This document shows, piece by piece, positions 36,630 to 48,820 of a stretch of 64,000 nucleotides of DNA. The position numbers were made by a program, and so were the translations under genes. The notes beneath the pieces are model-generated. The model did no database searches. It worked only from the letters and a program-made list of their open reading frames with translations, and was not told the origin of the DNA. Source of the stretch: Nelumbo lutea (Eukaryota; Streptophyta; Magnoliopsida; Proteales; Nelumbonaceae); the NCBI GenBank assembly GCA_022828595.1, contig JAKGHH010000002.1:69164383-69228382 (forward strand). Reading direction: 5' to 3'. The number at the start of each line of letters is the position of its first letter. Within the stretch, counting starts at the first letter, position 1.

Positions 36630-38156
36630 ATGTGCCTTACCACCAAACTCGATACCGAGTGGACGGAGATATGGGGTTGCTGTTAAAATCCAAATCAAGT
36701 TTGAAATGGACATCAGACCTCCATTCTTTCAAGTTTGAACCAGCAGCAAGCAACAACATCACACCCCATTGCCATTGTTTGAAAAAGAATGCCTTAGCTT
36801 CTTCTTCTACAATTTTGGCATCCTCATATTAAAATCGTTGAAGTGGAAAGCTTTTAGATTGGGAGTTTATAGCATAGACTTTGGCTGGATTTTATAAATG
36901 AATAAATAAACATGTGCATGTGCATGTCTCTCCCATGGGAAATAGCGTTGAGTGAGATATCCAACAATAAAATCATATTAAATCCTCCTAACAGTGTAGT
37001 ATTTAATCTAAGTAGGAGGCTCCTCTTTGTTGAAAAGCCTTAGATTGCCTAAATTTGAATTTGAATAAAAAATAATATTGTTTGTCTAAATTTGAATTTG
37101 AATCCGATCTAATAAGGGGCAATTAATAAAATTTGATCCATTTATAAATACATTTAGTATTAATCCAAAAATAAAATTCATAGTGTATAAATTTGATTTA
37201 AATATCATATATTCACTAAAGACTTTTTAACTTAAAATCTCACAGAAATTATTACCCACGTCAATGTCATTTTCGGTCGATTTTGTAATAACGCGTCTGA
37301 CTATGATATCAAAGAGGCATCGTACCTAAAAACTGTAAACCAATAAACCGGTGTCATAAATGTGGTACGTACCCAATTTATAATAATAAATTGGTATTCT
37401 TCAACATTCAATGGATTTTTTTATTGATCAAAGTTCTTCAATTGAATTTTGTTTATCAGGACTAGATTAGATTCAGCCAATCAAATTTGGATATAAACAT
37501 TTGTTGTTCTCTAAGCCAATATTCAGTGAAAATGCCCCAATATTTCCAGGAAGATATTTTGTCAGGTAAAATATTTATAAGGAAAAATAATTATTCATAA
37601 AAATAAAAAAAAATATTTACTACTATTGAACTTTCTAATGTTTGATTGCAACTTGGAAACAAACTTGAAAAAACTGGGTTGAACCGCCGGATTTCACGCT
37701 CAACTGGGGAGAGATTTTAAAATGGCACACTTCGAATGACTTAACAACACTTTGAAGGGTGCAAATCATTTTATCTTTAATATTTTACTGGCAATCAAAA
37801 ACTATATAATTAATATTTTTTCCTAAGATAAATTTTCTATAAAATATTTTATCTAACTATTAAGAAGAATGATTCTCCGGAACTTTCACTCAAAGCTCTG
37901 TTTGTTTATAAAATAATTCTGAACCAGATACAAACTTTGCATATATTTTAAGTTTTGCATCTATTTGTTGTAACTATTATTTGAATTTTTATCTGATACA
38001 AAATTTGTACCTTTTATCTCATTTATATTAATTGGCAATGCAAATGTTGCATTCCAAAGACTGCTACAAAATTTGCACCACCTTCTTCCTACCTCAATTC
38101 TCTATTATATATAGTGGAGACCATGTTATGTTGCTTTCTTTATCTCACTCTTTTAA
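36630..38156. other. Intergenic, no gene seen
   Basis: AT-rich, no supported ORF or RNA gene. Confidence 0.4.
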
Positions 38157-38274
38157 GGCTCAGTTTGGTAGGAGTATAAATACAAAATGTACTGTGAAAA
38201 TACATATAAAATAATGCAAAATATAAGGTTTTGCACTCTACAAATTTGTATTTATACTCTTTATAAACCGAGCC
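38157..38274 (+). mobile_element. 119-bp Tourist-like MITE, copy 2
   Basis: GGCTCAGTTTGGTAGGAGTA at the left and the complement of its end at the right (TATAAACCGAGCC). The interior AATGCAAAATATAAGGTTTT is shared with the other two copies. Confidence 0.8.
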
Positions 38275-38936
38275 TTATTCACTCATACTAGTGCAAATGA
38301 ATCAAAATTGAGCCTCAAATTAAAATAGAAGGCTTACTCCAGTGAGAAGAAACCCCATCCTTCTATTTGAGTTATATTTGATAACAAGATTTTTTTTTTT
38401 TGTTTTTAATTTAATTTCATAAGTGTGCTTATATTAATTAGATTGCCACCATGTGTTTCACTTAACTTTCTGATACACAAAAGTAGAGAAAAGTTAACTC
38501 CTTTTGCCGTGTAAAGAGGTCTATAATTAAAGTGATCACAGAGAATACAAAGGGAGCCCTCTTGTTCATATTAGCTTTTTTGACAGATTAGGGTTAATGC
38601 TCGTGGTATGACAGATGGGCTGGCAATCTACTTCTAAGGGCAATAATGAGGGAAAAAACTGCCAACAAGTCTAAATTATGCTATATGTTTGTTGGCTGCT
38701 GTCCCATTCTATTTTGTATTTATTCCAATTTGGATACCCTCTGTTAGGCCAAAGATTTTGGATTCTCCATGAATTTGATCCCACGAGGGATGACGTAGCA
38801 AAAATCAAATTATCCATTTGGCACTTATCAGTGACATTAGCTACTTGTAATCTTGTGTGCTATACCTGATCACATGTAAGCATCCAAATAATCAACTTGA
38901 TGGGAAACCCTCTAAATTTGTACAAATAGGGGTGAT
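38275..38936. other. Intergenic, no gene seen
   Basis: No feature recognised. Confidence 0.4.
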
Positions 38937-38944
38937 CATGGACC

Positions 38945-39338
38945 TAGGGGTGTCAACGGATTGGCTTTGGGTTGGACTCCGTCCAAATCAAAATCCATTT
39001 GGATGGATTGGATGGACGAATAAGATATATTGAATTTGGATGGATTGGACATACCAATATGACATATTGGATTGGACTTGGTCCGTCCATAATAAATTTA
39101 TATTGGATTGAGCCAATATCTGGTCCATTGATAGAAGATAAGAACATACGTGTTAATGGATCAGGTTTGAGTTGAAACCAATCTAAATTAACAAGAATTT
39201 GAATAGATTAGACAGTCCCTAGACCGGTCCAAAGTGGCCCAAAATAATCATTGGACTGGATTGGACCAGGTCCATTTGTAATGGATTCACATTAGATTGG
39301 ACTGGATTTGACCAAATCCAATCCAATTTACACCTCTA
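38945..39338. mobile_element. 394-bp hAT-like MITE with perfect 8-bp TSD
   Basis: Ends TAGGGGTGTCAACGG and, inverted, TAGAGGTGTAAATTGG are typical hAT termini. CATGGACC flanks both sides (38937-38944 and 39339-39346). The interior is built from diverged GGATTGGA/TCCAATCC words. No transposase. Confidence 0.8.
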
Positions 39339-39346
39339 CATGGACC

Positions 39347-41295
39347 AGACACGGGTCGAGTTTGACATGTATGTGAAGGGTTATAGTCTGGGCCCAGGCT
39401 GGGCTTTAGACTGAGTTGGGATCACCTGCCAACAAAAGATGTTCCAACACCATCCCAACATGATTTGACACCACACATCTTATATACATAGTGGGTCTCA
39501 CTTTTATGATGGGCCCAAGCAAAGTTTTAAAAACCGACCCAGAAACAGGATCGTTCTGGCCACCAGTTTCCAGTCAGTGGTTCGACCATCCGGATCAAAC
39601 GGTTTGGACGGTTTGAGTATTTTAACAATGATATGTCATCTTACCCATTAGATTGGAATATTAGGGTAAGATGCATATAAATATAAAGAGAAAATAAAGA
39701 TGGAATGAAAGGTATTTGAGAATTTGGGTGAAAGAGTTTAAAAGAAGAAGAAGAAGGAAGAGGAGGGCTTGAAGGCTGCAGTGGCAACAACGATGGTGAA
39801 AAATGGGAGTAGATATGAGATTTCACTGTTCAGATCTCTCTCTCTCTCTCTCGTAGATTTGACATCTAGAGTCTAAAGACTCTAAACTTTTCTTCCAGAT
39901 CTCAAAATGTGAAATCTCTCTCAATGGATCTCAGATCCGAGAGATTTCAGATATTAGATTTGAGAGATCTTATTCCCTTTTCATTTTGTTGCTACAAGTT
40001 AATAAACCGCAAACCGTTCTCTGAGTCGAATGGTTCAATGGTCAAACCGTTCGGGTCAATGGTTTGTTGACTAATTTAATGGTTTTTGACCAAAGACTGG
40101 GTTTGGGGTAAAACAGAACCGGTCAACAATGGTTCGAAAGCATTAGATCCAAGTCTAATGATGAAATGTGTGGTGTCAGATCATGTTAGGAGAGTGTTGG
40201 AATGTCTTTTATTGGCTGATGATCTATACTCCTTTAGCCCCTATGGTTTTAAATATATAATCATCATCTAAACCTCGTCTCAATTATATGGGATCGGCTA
40301 CATGGGGTTCTGCCATTCTGCTTTGTTTAGTGTCAATATTTATTATTAGATTATGGGTACTTAAATCCTTTCTATTTACTTCCATCCACATCGCCTTTAA
40401 ATAAAAAATATGGTGTATATATAATATTTTATCTATTACAAGTTAAAGGGGATAGAGGATTAAGGCAAATAAAAAAGATGAGTCAAAGTGGTAACAAATG
40501 ATTTAAGTGTTCATAATTTAACAATGGATATTGCATTGAACAATGAAAAGCGAAACAGTGTTTGTATAACTGACGCCCATATGGTTGGGATAAGTAATCT
40601 TAGGCGGAGTTTGAAATTGATTATTTAACAAATAAATGCTTATTCTAATAAATACTCATGAGCATTTGATGAAAATTCTCTTATTTCAATCTGGGGCAGT
40701 ATAGATATTTTCAAAATGATATGATAGGCCAACATAGGTCAAAAAGAAATAAGGCCCAAAATAAGCACTTACCCTTGGAGGATGATGATAATGATAATGA
40801 ATATGATGATAGTTGTGGGTCTGGCTAGGCTAAAGTATTATGCCCAGAAAATTTGTGCCTGACGCAGGCTGAGGCTCAGGTCGGGCTAGAAATGGTCGTC
40901 CATATGTACAATGCCCTATTTCCATGTCCATCTAACAAATCATAACCCCTCTATAGAGAGGTGAAGAACACTGCCTTGTTGGTTCAAGAGAATGGCATTC
41001 TCCCATTTTCTTAGTCTTAGGAATGTAATACCATTCCATTTCTTATATGAACCAAACAAATTATAAGAACAAATCATTCCAATTCCGATTCTAATTTAAC
41101 TGTGAACCAAATGGACCCTAAGAAATCTGTATAAAGTGTATTAAGTTAACTTTCAAAAGTGGCTGCATGTCCTAACTCCAAGTATTTAACATATCAGTGG
41201 ATTCAAAAAACCGATATGCATCTTACCATATACAGTTACACACCAATATATATTGATGCTTCAAACCTTGTAACCATTAGCATAGTTCAAAGCAA
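39347..41295. other. Intergenic repeats, no gene seen
   Basis: 39515-39620 and 40003-40130 look like two halves of one GGTTTTTAAAA-family repeat separated by about 380 bp that includes a CT tract (39836-39853). 40950-41122 is a fragment related to the repeat at 29240-29684. Nothing coding. Confidence 0.45.
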
Positions 41296-41579
41296 GGTTT
41301 TTAAAATTGAATCGGATAATGAACCAGTCAGGGGTTCGGTTTCTAGGTCAAATGATTTGACCGTTTGAACCAAACAAATGGCCTGTTCTGACAAAAAAAA
41401 TAAAAAAATAATAAAAAACAGCCAAAACTGCTGGACGGTTTAAATGGTTTGACTGCCCGGGTCAACAGTTTACTGACCAAATCAACGGTTTTTGGCAAAA
41501 TAACAGTTCTGGGGTAAAATGGTGACTGGTTCCCAATTTTTTCGATCTAACCATCCGGTCCAGTCCGATTTTGAAAACC
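41296..41579. repeat. GGTTTTTAAAA-family repeat, copy 3
   Basis: Starts GGTTTTTAAAATTGAATCGG and ends GTCCGATTTTGAAAACC. Collinear with copy 2. Confidence 0.65.
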
Positions 41580-42030
41580 GTGATTCAAAGTATTAATATA
41601 CCTCTATGTTCAAAGTATTAATACCATACGATATGCCCCATATTCATCTTAACCATAGACACCCACATTATTAAAGGCGTGATCAACTGTTGTCCAATTT
41701 ACCATTGTGTCAACTGGCCAAAAGCAATAAATGAACCAATATTATTGAGCAAACAGCCAACTCGCCAAGCACTCCATCCATATCCTGATCGGGTATGCAC
41801 GCTCAATGAATACACCGACTAATCACTCAATGAGTTTGCTAACACCTATCCCATAAACATTCAATGGTAGGTGATGAAGGAAGATTTGGCTCGACCTCAC
41901 AATTATGCGACACGTGGCAGAAACGACAGCTCGGCAAAAGGGCCAAGCCTAGGCGTGAACAAGGGGACACCAGCGGACCGAACTCCCTACGGGGGGCCCA
42001 AACTCACCCTTGGCCCAAAACTAGAGTAAT

Positions 42031-42150
42031 CCGAACTGGCCGACCTTGTAACAGCTCGAGATATACCTCGCCGAATTGGCCGACCTTGTAACAGCTCGGG
42101 ATATACCTCGCCGAACTGGCCGACCTTGTAACAGTTCATGATTCACCTCG
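42031..42150 (+). repeat. 3 x 40-bp tandem repeat in the 5' LTR
   Basis: Units begin CCGAACTGGCCGACCTTGTA and end ATATACCTCG (last unit ATTCACCTCG). The corresponding block of the 3' LTR has six units. Confidence 0.95.
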
Positions 42151-42490
42151 CCGAACTGACCTGCCCTATAGATACCTCCGAACTCAAGACTTCGCCTCGC
42201 TCACCACTCCGCATCACCTTCTGGGCACCAAAACCAAACAAGTCGTACCATGCCTGACACTGAGGAAGTACGTGCCCGAGGGCGCCGCACCTGATTGACT
42301 TGGGATCTGACGCTTGGCGGCCGCACTCTAAACGACCACCTGCCACCACCACTAACACTGCCATCTCTAGTTAGAGAGACGGTTAGGCAGTGACGGTTCT
42401 GTCCCAGCAGAAAGGACGACGGTCGAATTGACAAGCGCAAGGGTAATCATACCCGACTTGACAAGGGCCTCGGAACGAGTGCGCGAAGTC

Positions 42491-42500
42491 ATTATAAGAG
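42491..42500 (+). promoter_or_regulatory. TATA-like element of the LTR promoter
   Basis: ATTATAAGAG precedes a GC-rich stretch and AGGAGGTATGCAAACTTTG. It is conserved in the 3' LTR (about 52154-52163). Position fits a U3/R boundary upstream of the LTR end. Confidence 0.5.
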
Positions 42501-42705
42501 CCCCCTGCCCCCCAGCAAAGGAGGTATGCAAACTTTGCGCTATCTGGTATTATCTTGCTTTTGAAGGATTCTAACTTGAGCTTCGGAGCCGCTACACCGG
42601 GTTCCCCCCCGGAGCTTCCTCATCTCCTCCATTTCAGGTTCCCTGCTACCCCGTTCAGAAGCAAGGTCGTTGACAGCTAAGACCGGCCGGATCGCGCTCC
42701 ATCAA

Positions 42706-42724
42706 TTGGCGCCGTCTGTGGGAA
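42706..42724 (+). other. Primer-binding site
   Basis: TTGGCGCCGTCTGTGGGAA immediately follows the 5' LTR. TGGCGCCGT-type sites occur in many plant Ty3/gypsy elements; I infer an Asp-tRNA-like primer but have not matched a tRNA. Confidence 0.7.
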
Positions 42725-42785
42725 AGCTTCAAAAAGCCTCCCTCCAAACTTCCATAACCCCTTTTCTTCAAAAAACCCAACACTC

Positions 42786-44614
42786 ATGGCCTCCTCCAGC
42801 AACGCCGGACGTGGCACGGAGACAAACACCACTGGGGAACAACTTCAAATCCCCGTGGTGTGCGTTGGACAGTTCACCATCCCCCTTTCGGTGGATGGGA
42901 TCCCCAGCTTGAACGCGCCACAAGCAGTGGCGCCCGTAAACCTTCCTACCACAAGCATCCCCTTTCCTCTCCCCATTGAGACAACCTTTACTAAACCGAC
43001 TGGCGTCCCCCTGGCAGCCAGCGAAAACCGGTTGGACGACCTGATGCAGTGCATGCGGGCAATGCAAGCCCAAATGCAACAGTTCCAGCAGCACCAGCTT
43101 CACCAGCACCAAGTACTGCACAACATCTCTCAGTATCACTATCAACAGCAGTTCCCCCAATTGCCACTGAACCAACCACTACTTCCACCTCGCCACCCCG
43201 CTCCGAGGCCGGTCAATGCCTCCCCGTAGGATGGACTCCCCCACCAGGCGAAGGCCTCCCGGCCCCAGAACCCCCTAACAGCCAGGCCTTGTCCCCAGGC
43301 CGAAGAGAGAAAAATATCATCCCCGCCTCGCAACTCGCAGGCGGGTCGGGAACCTCGCCCGTGAGGTCGGCACCCCGGTGCTCCAAGCCCGAGTTCTCGC
43401 TCACGGAAAACCGATTCGGCGCCCTGGCGGCAGACTACCAGCATTCCGGGCCCATCGAGCTCGGTAACACGGAGGCCAGCAGTGCCAGTACAAGGCCCAC
43501 TCAACAACGAAGGCATCGGCGAAGTCGCTGAACCGCCACCCGTGTCTTGTCAGAGCTCAGAGGGAAAGAGATGAGCTCGGACGAGGTAGGAGCTGCCCCG
43601 ATTCTCTCAGTTCCTTCCCCCCTCACATCAGAACTCCTGGCGGTCCCCTTACCCAGAAATTTCAAACTCCCACCTCTGGACAAGTATGACGGGTCCTTCG
43701 ACCCCAACGACCACGTTGACGCCTTTCAGTCCTAGATGCACCTCGCCAGGGCCAGCGAATCGTGCATGTACGTGGCCTTTACCACCACCCTCAAGGGAGT
43801 AGCCCGCACTTGGTACAGGAACCTGGCCCCCGGGTCGATAAAGTGCTGGGCCCAGTTCGTGCAGGTCTTTACCGCACACTTTGTCACCAGCCAACGGTGC
43901 CCCAGAACAGAGGAAAGCATCTTCGGAGTAGTCCAAAGAGAAGGAGAATCCATCCGGGGCTACATCAAGCGATTCAACGAAGCATGCTTGCAGATACCGC
44001 GGTTGGACCCCGCAGTGCAGCTCACGGCGGCCAAAAGAGGGGTGACACACAAAGAATTCAAATGGCACATGGTGGCTAACCAGCCCGCAACCGTGGTCGA
44101 ATTCCTCAAGCTCACGGATAAGTTCATGAGGACAGAGGAAGAAATCAACCAACGAACCGAAGGCGGGAATGAGAAAAGAAAGAGGGAAGGCAAGCTCTCC
44201 AACCCGGTCGACAGAAAAAACCCGGCCCGGGAGCCAAAGCCGAACCAGTCGTTCCGAGCTCCCCTAGCAGTTCGGACGGACTACACGCCGTTAAACACAA
44301 GGCGGACTGAGATCTTAATGACGATCAAAGACGCCTCGTACGTGAAGTGGCCACCTCGCCTAAAGGGAAATCCGAACGAGAGAAATAAGAATTTGTATTG
44401 TAGTTTCCATAGAGACCATGGTCATAGTACCAAGCAGTGTAATAACCTCCGGGACGAGATAGAGGGGCTCATCCATCACGGATACTTGAGAAACTTTGTA
44501 CAGCACAACAATAACAATAAGGCAGGTTGGCAAGGGGAGCACGAAAAGGATGCCCCGAGTCTAGCAGCAGACCTGCCGAACCATTGCAGCAACAGCCTCT
44601 GGAAGAGAGGCTAG
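42786..44614 (+). pseudogene. gag: gag pseudogene of the Tat element
   Basis: Begins MASSSNAGRGTETN at 42786, about 80 bp past the LTR, and stays open to a TAG at 43227. The conserved part then continues in another frame (43547-44614) with a TAG at 43733. The capsid region TTTLKGVARTWYRNLAPGSI lies at about 43782-43845 and a zinc-knuckle-like YCSFHRDHGHSTKQC at about 44395-44440. A stop at 43529 (TGA) lies in the linking sequence. Structural protein of the retroelement particle; now broken by at least one frame change and several stops. Its last 88 bases overlap the start of the pol frame. Confidence 0.85.
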
Positions 44615-47600
44615 TTCGGGGAACCATCCATGTAATTATGGGAGGTTCGATGGTAGCGGGGTGTACCTCGGCAGCAGCCCGGACTTCAATTCGCGAAGCG
44701 GCCCTCGAAGAACGGAACCCCCCAAAGAGACCAAAGACCGAAGAACCAATCTTCTTCACGGAGGACGACGCGCGGGGGGTCCGCTACCCCCATGATGACG
44801 CGCTTGTCATTAAACTAAGGATCAGCGACTTCGAGGTCAGACGCGTACTCGTAGATTCGGGCAACTCAGTGGACATCCTCTTTAAATCAGCATTTGACCA
44901 GCTACAGTTACAGAGGAGCGAGCTGAAGCCCGCGAACACTCCCTTGGTGGGTTTCAGCGGAGAGGAAGTCAGGCCCCTCGGAAAAATAACAGTACCTGTG
45001 GAAGTCGGCACATGGCCTTGTGCGGTCAGACTCAACCATGATTTCCTGGTGGTCGTGACCCCCTCCCCATACAATGCCATAATAGGGCGGCCGATCACGC
45101 ATATCCTACGGGCGGTGGTCTCCACCTACTATTTGGCCATGAAGTTCCCTACGGACTTCGGTGTGGGGGTAGCGCGGGGCAACCAGCTCGAGTCCCGCAA
45201 GTGTTATGTTGCCGCCCTGAAGAGAAAAACCAAGGTGGCCGACGACCTTGAACTGGAGTGGCCTGCGGAGCAAGGTGAGGAACGAGCTTCGCCCACGGAG
45301 GAAACGGTCGCAATCCCCACTTCGGCTATGGACCCAGCTCGTACACTTCAGATCGGAGCTTCCGTCGAGGAACCCCTACGAACCGAATTGGTGAGTTTTT
45401 TACTTCAAAATTTAGATATTTTTGCCTGGTCCGCGACCGACATGCCCGGCGTTAGCCCCGATCTGATAACTCACAAACTTAATACTGACCCTGTAGTCAG
45501 ACCCGTTAGACAGAAGAAACACAACTTAGCCCCATAACGCTAGAGGGCGGTCGACGAGGAGGTCGAGAAGCTCCTCACAGCAAACTTCATAAGAGAAGTC
45601 CATTACCCGAGCTGGGTGGCCAACCCGGTGTTGGTAAAAAAGGCAAACGGCAAGTGGCGCATGTGCGTCGACTACACCGACCTGAACCGAGCTTGCCCGA
45701 AAGATTGCTTCCCCCTCCCGAGAATTGACCGCCTAGTGGACGCGACCTCGGTAAATGAGTTGCTAAGCTTCCTGGACGCCTACTCGGGCTACAACCAAAT
45801 CCGGATGGACCCATCCGATGAGGAAAAAACCAGCTTCATAACCGAGTTCGGCCTATATTGCTACAAGGTCATGCCCTTCGGACTAAAAAATGCCGGGGCG
45901 ACTTTCCAAAGACTTGTAAATAGGCTGTTTCGACCCCTAATTGGCACGAAGATAGAGTGCTATGTAGACAACATGGTCGTCAAGACTCAGTTTTCACAAG
46001 AATTAATACAAGCCTTGAATTCTGTCTTCCAAATCCTGTGTCAGTTTAGCATGAAATTGAACCCCAACAAATGTGTCTTCGGCGTCACCTCGGGCAAATT
46101 CCTAGGGTACATTGTCAATCGGCGCGGTATTGAGGCCAACCCGGACAAGATAAAAGCCATTCTAGATATGAGACCACCTCGGAAAGTAAAAGAGGTTTAG
46201 AGGCTAAACGGCCGCATAGCCGCTCTAAGCCGCTTCATGTCCAAATCAGCAATCAAAGGCAAAGAGTTCGAGTGGACCCAGGACTGCCAGCTCGCGTTTG
46301 ACGAGCTAAAAGGTTACCTCGCTAGTGTGCCAACCTTAGCCCGGCCCGAGGAGGGCAAGGTCTTAGAACTGTACCTCTCGGCAAGCGACAAGGTGGTCAG
46401 TTTGGTACTAATAAAAGAAACAGACCGGGTCCAGCGACCCATCTATTATGTTAGTAAAATTTTGCAGGGAGTAGAGACAAGGTACCCGCAGATAGAAAAG
46501 CTAGAATACGCCCTAGTGATAGTAGCTCGGAAACTCCGCCCATACTTCCAGGCTCACACCGTCATCGTCTTGACTGACAAACCTCTGAGACAAGTTTTAC
46601 TCAAACCCGAGGTTTTCGATCAACTGACGAAATGGGCCATCGAACTCAGCGAGTACGACCTCCAGTACAAACCAAGAACCGCTATTAAGGCCCAAGCTTT
46701 GGCAGATTTTATCGCCGAGTGCACTTTCAGCCACGAATCCCCACAGGTCGAGCCCGAGGTCCCCAGTTCGGGCGAACCCAGAGCTCCCGAGCCAATAGAG
46801 TCTGAACCCCGTGAAGTAGCAGCTAGTGTGGCATCTCTCCTGGTCAGGCGAAACGTGAACTGGGATGAGGAGCCCTGGATCCTTCACGTGGATGGTTCCT
46901 CGAACCGGCAAGGCAGCGGAGCTGGAATAGTCTTATGCGGCCCGGGCGGCACAAAATTAGAATACGCATTACGCTTTGAGTTCGCGGCATCCAACAACGA
47001 GGTAGAGTACGAAGCACTGATTGTTGGGCTGGACCTAGCGCGAAAGGTAAAGGCAAAACACTTGGTCATCTGCAGCGAATCCCAGCTCGTGGTCAACCAA
47101 GTTACAGGCGAGTATGAAGCACGCGAGCTCTCTATGATCGCATATTTGGCCAAAGTAAAAGAATCCCTGCTCAACTTCCAATCACATTTCATCAGGCAAA
47201 TCCCGAGGTCAGAGAACACTGAGGCCGACGCCCTGTCCCGGTTAGCCAGCACAAGTCACAACGACATGAGAACTGTTTACATAGAGGACTTACCTCGGCC
47301 TAATATTCTCGGGGGGACAGAGGAGGTCGCTCCTGTCTTGGAAGCAGAGCCGAGCTGGGTCGACCCACTCGCGAGCTTCTTGATAGACGGAACCCTCCCT
47401 GCAGAACGCAATGCGGCCAAGATGGTGAAACGCCAGGTAGCCAAATACGTCATAATAGACGAACGGTTATACTGACGGTCGTACACGCTCCCCTACTTGG
47501 GTTGCCTGTGACCTGCCGAAGCCGAGTTCGTACTCCGCGACACTCATGAAGACCTGGGAGGCGGACACTTGGGGGGCAGAGCAGTCGCCCAAAAAGCACT

Positions 47601-48524
47601 TCGACAAGGATACTATTGGCCAACGATGAAGGCAGAATCTGTCGAGCTCGTCAGAAAATGCGACAAGTGTCAGAAGCACGCCAATATCTACCATCAACCT
47701 GCCTCCGACCTCAAATACCTTGCCAGCCCGTGGCCCTTTGCACAATTGGGCATTGACCTCCTGGGGCCATTCCCACCAGCAACAGGTGGAAGAAAATTTC
47801 TAGTTGTTGTAGTAGATTACTTTACGAAGTGGATAGAAGCCGAACCTCTGGCAACTGTTACGACTCGAAACATTCAAAACTTCTTTTGGAAGAACATAGT
47901 ATGTCGCTTCGGGTTACCTCGGGTACTAATCTCCGACAACGGCAAGTAGTTTGAGGGCGCCTTCTGTAGGCAAACGGTCAGACAGAAGTAATGAACAGAG
48001 CCATCCTGCGCGGACTGAAAGCACGTCTGGATCGAGCTAAGGGATTGTGGGCCGAAGAGCTACCAAGTGTCTTATGGGCTCACTGAACTACAGAAAAAAC
48101 TGCCACGGGAGAAACCCCCTTCAACCTCACCTACGGCACTGAAGCAGTGATCCCGACAGAAATCAAAGTACCAGCATTGCGACTAGAAACATACGATGAT
48201 TGGACGAACGGAGACAAGTTACGTACCAACCTTGACCTATTGGATGAGGTAAGGGACCTCGCGCACATCCGAACAGCGGCATACCAGTAGCAGGTAGCTC
48301 GCTACTACAATACCAGAGTAAAGCAACGAAGCTTCCGAGTCGGCGACCTGGTCCTTCGTAAGATTATGGTGCCCGAACCCGGCGTAGGCAAACTTGGACC
48401 AAACTGGGAAGGGCCCTATAAAGTAAAAAGAGCGCTCGGGGGGGCATACAAACTCAAAACCTTGGAAGGCAAACAAGTACCTCGAGCGTGGAACATCGTG
48501 AACTTAAGGCGATACTACCTATAA
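44527..48524 (+). pseudogene. pol: pol pseudogene of the Tat element (PR-RT-RNH-aRNH-IN)
   Basis: Domains in order: protease with VLVDSGNSVDIL (Asp at 44854-44856); reverse transcriptase 45540-46200 with RMCVDYTDLNRACPKD and MPFGLKNAGATFQR, but YVDN at 45961 instead of YVDD; connection/gypsy RNase H to about 46730; second RNase H (46880-47260) with LHVDGSSN, NNEVEYEAL and EADALSRLA; integrase with a DTHE...CDKC zinc finger, Asp codons at 47755 and 47935 and Glu at 47985. In-frame stops lie at 45535, 45541, 46198, 47473, 47509, 47947, 48084 and 48288. The frame changes between 47950 and 47980 because of a deletion between the second Asp and the Glu. The C-terminus ends at 48524 with the usual RAWNIVNLRRYYL. 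It is non-functional. Confidence 0.93.
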
Positions 48525-48820
48525 ACCGCCAAGCGAAGTGGACGAAATCAGGTCCTATGTGCCACGATGCAGAGCCAAGAAGAACCTCGGCGTAAACAAG
48601 CAAAGAAGAGCATAATATCAGCTTGGCAAAAAATCAGTTCGCTGCAAAAAGCCTTCGCGGCAAAACAGGTCGCGGAAGTATAATAACCCGGGCAAGAAAG
48701 TGGCATATTCAGTTCGACAAAGAATCAGTTTGGGGAAAAGGAACACAGGCAAAAAGATTATCTATTCCGTTGCAAGAAACAGGAGTATATTGGCCATTAG
48801 AAGGCGCTAAAAAAAAATTG
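48525..48820. other. Spacer between pol and the antisense gene
   Basis: About 300 bp with no ORF I can support. The two converging genes end on either side of it. Confidence 0.5.

Larger units (their letters stand above)
41872..42704 (+). repeat. 5' LTR (833 bp)
   Basis: Starts TGATGAAGGAAGATTTGG, ends CGGATCGCGCTCCATCA. Contains three 40-bp tandem units (42031-42150). Confidence 0.95.

Noticed and set aside
42031..42150. Regular 40-bp repeats as a CRISPR-like array
   Set aside because: Direct tandem units without spacers, inside an LTR of a plant genome.
42768..43516. GC-rich minus-strand ORFs of 124-135 residues opposite gag
   Set aside because: Shadows of gag coding sequence in GC-rich DNA; compositionally biased, no family resemblance.
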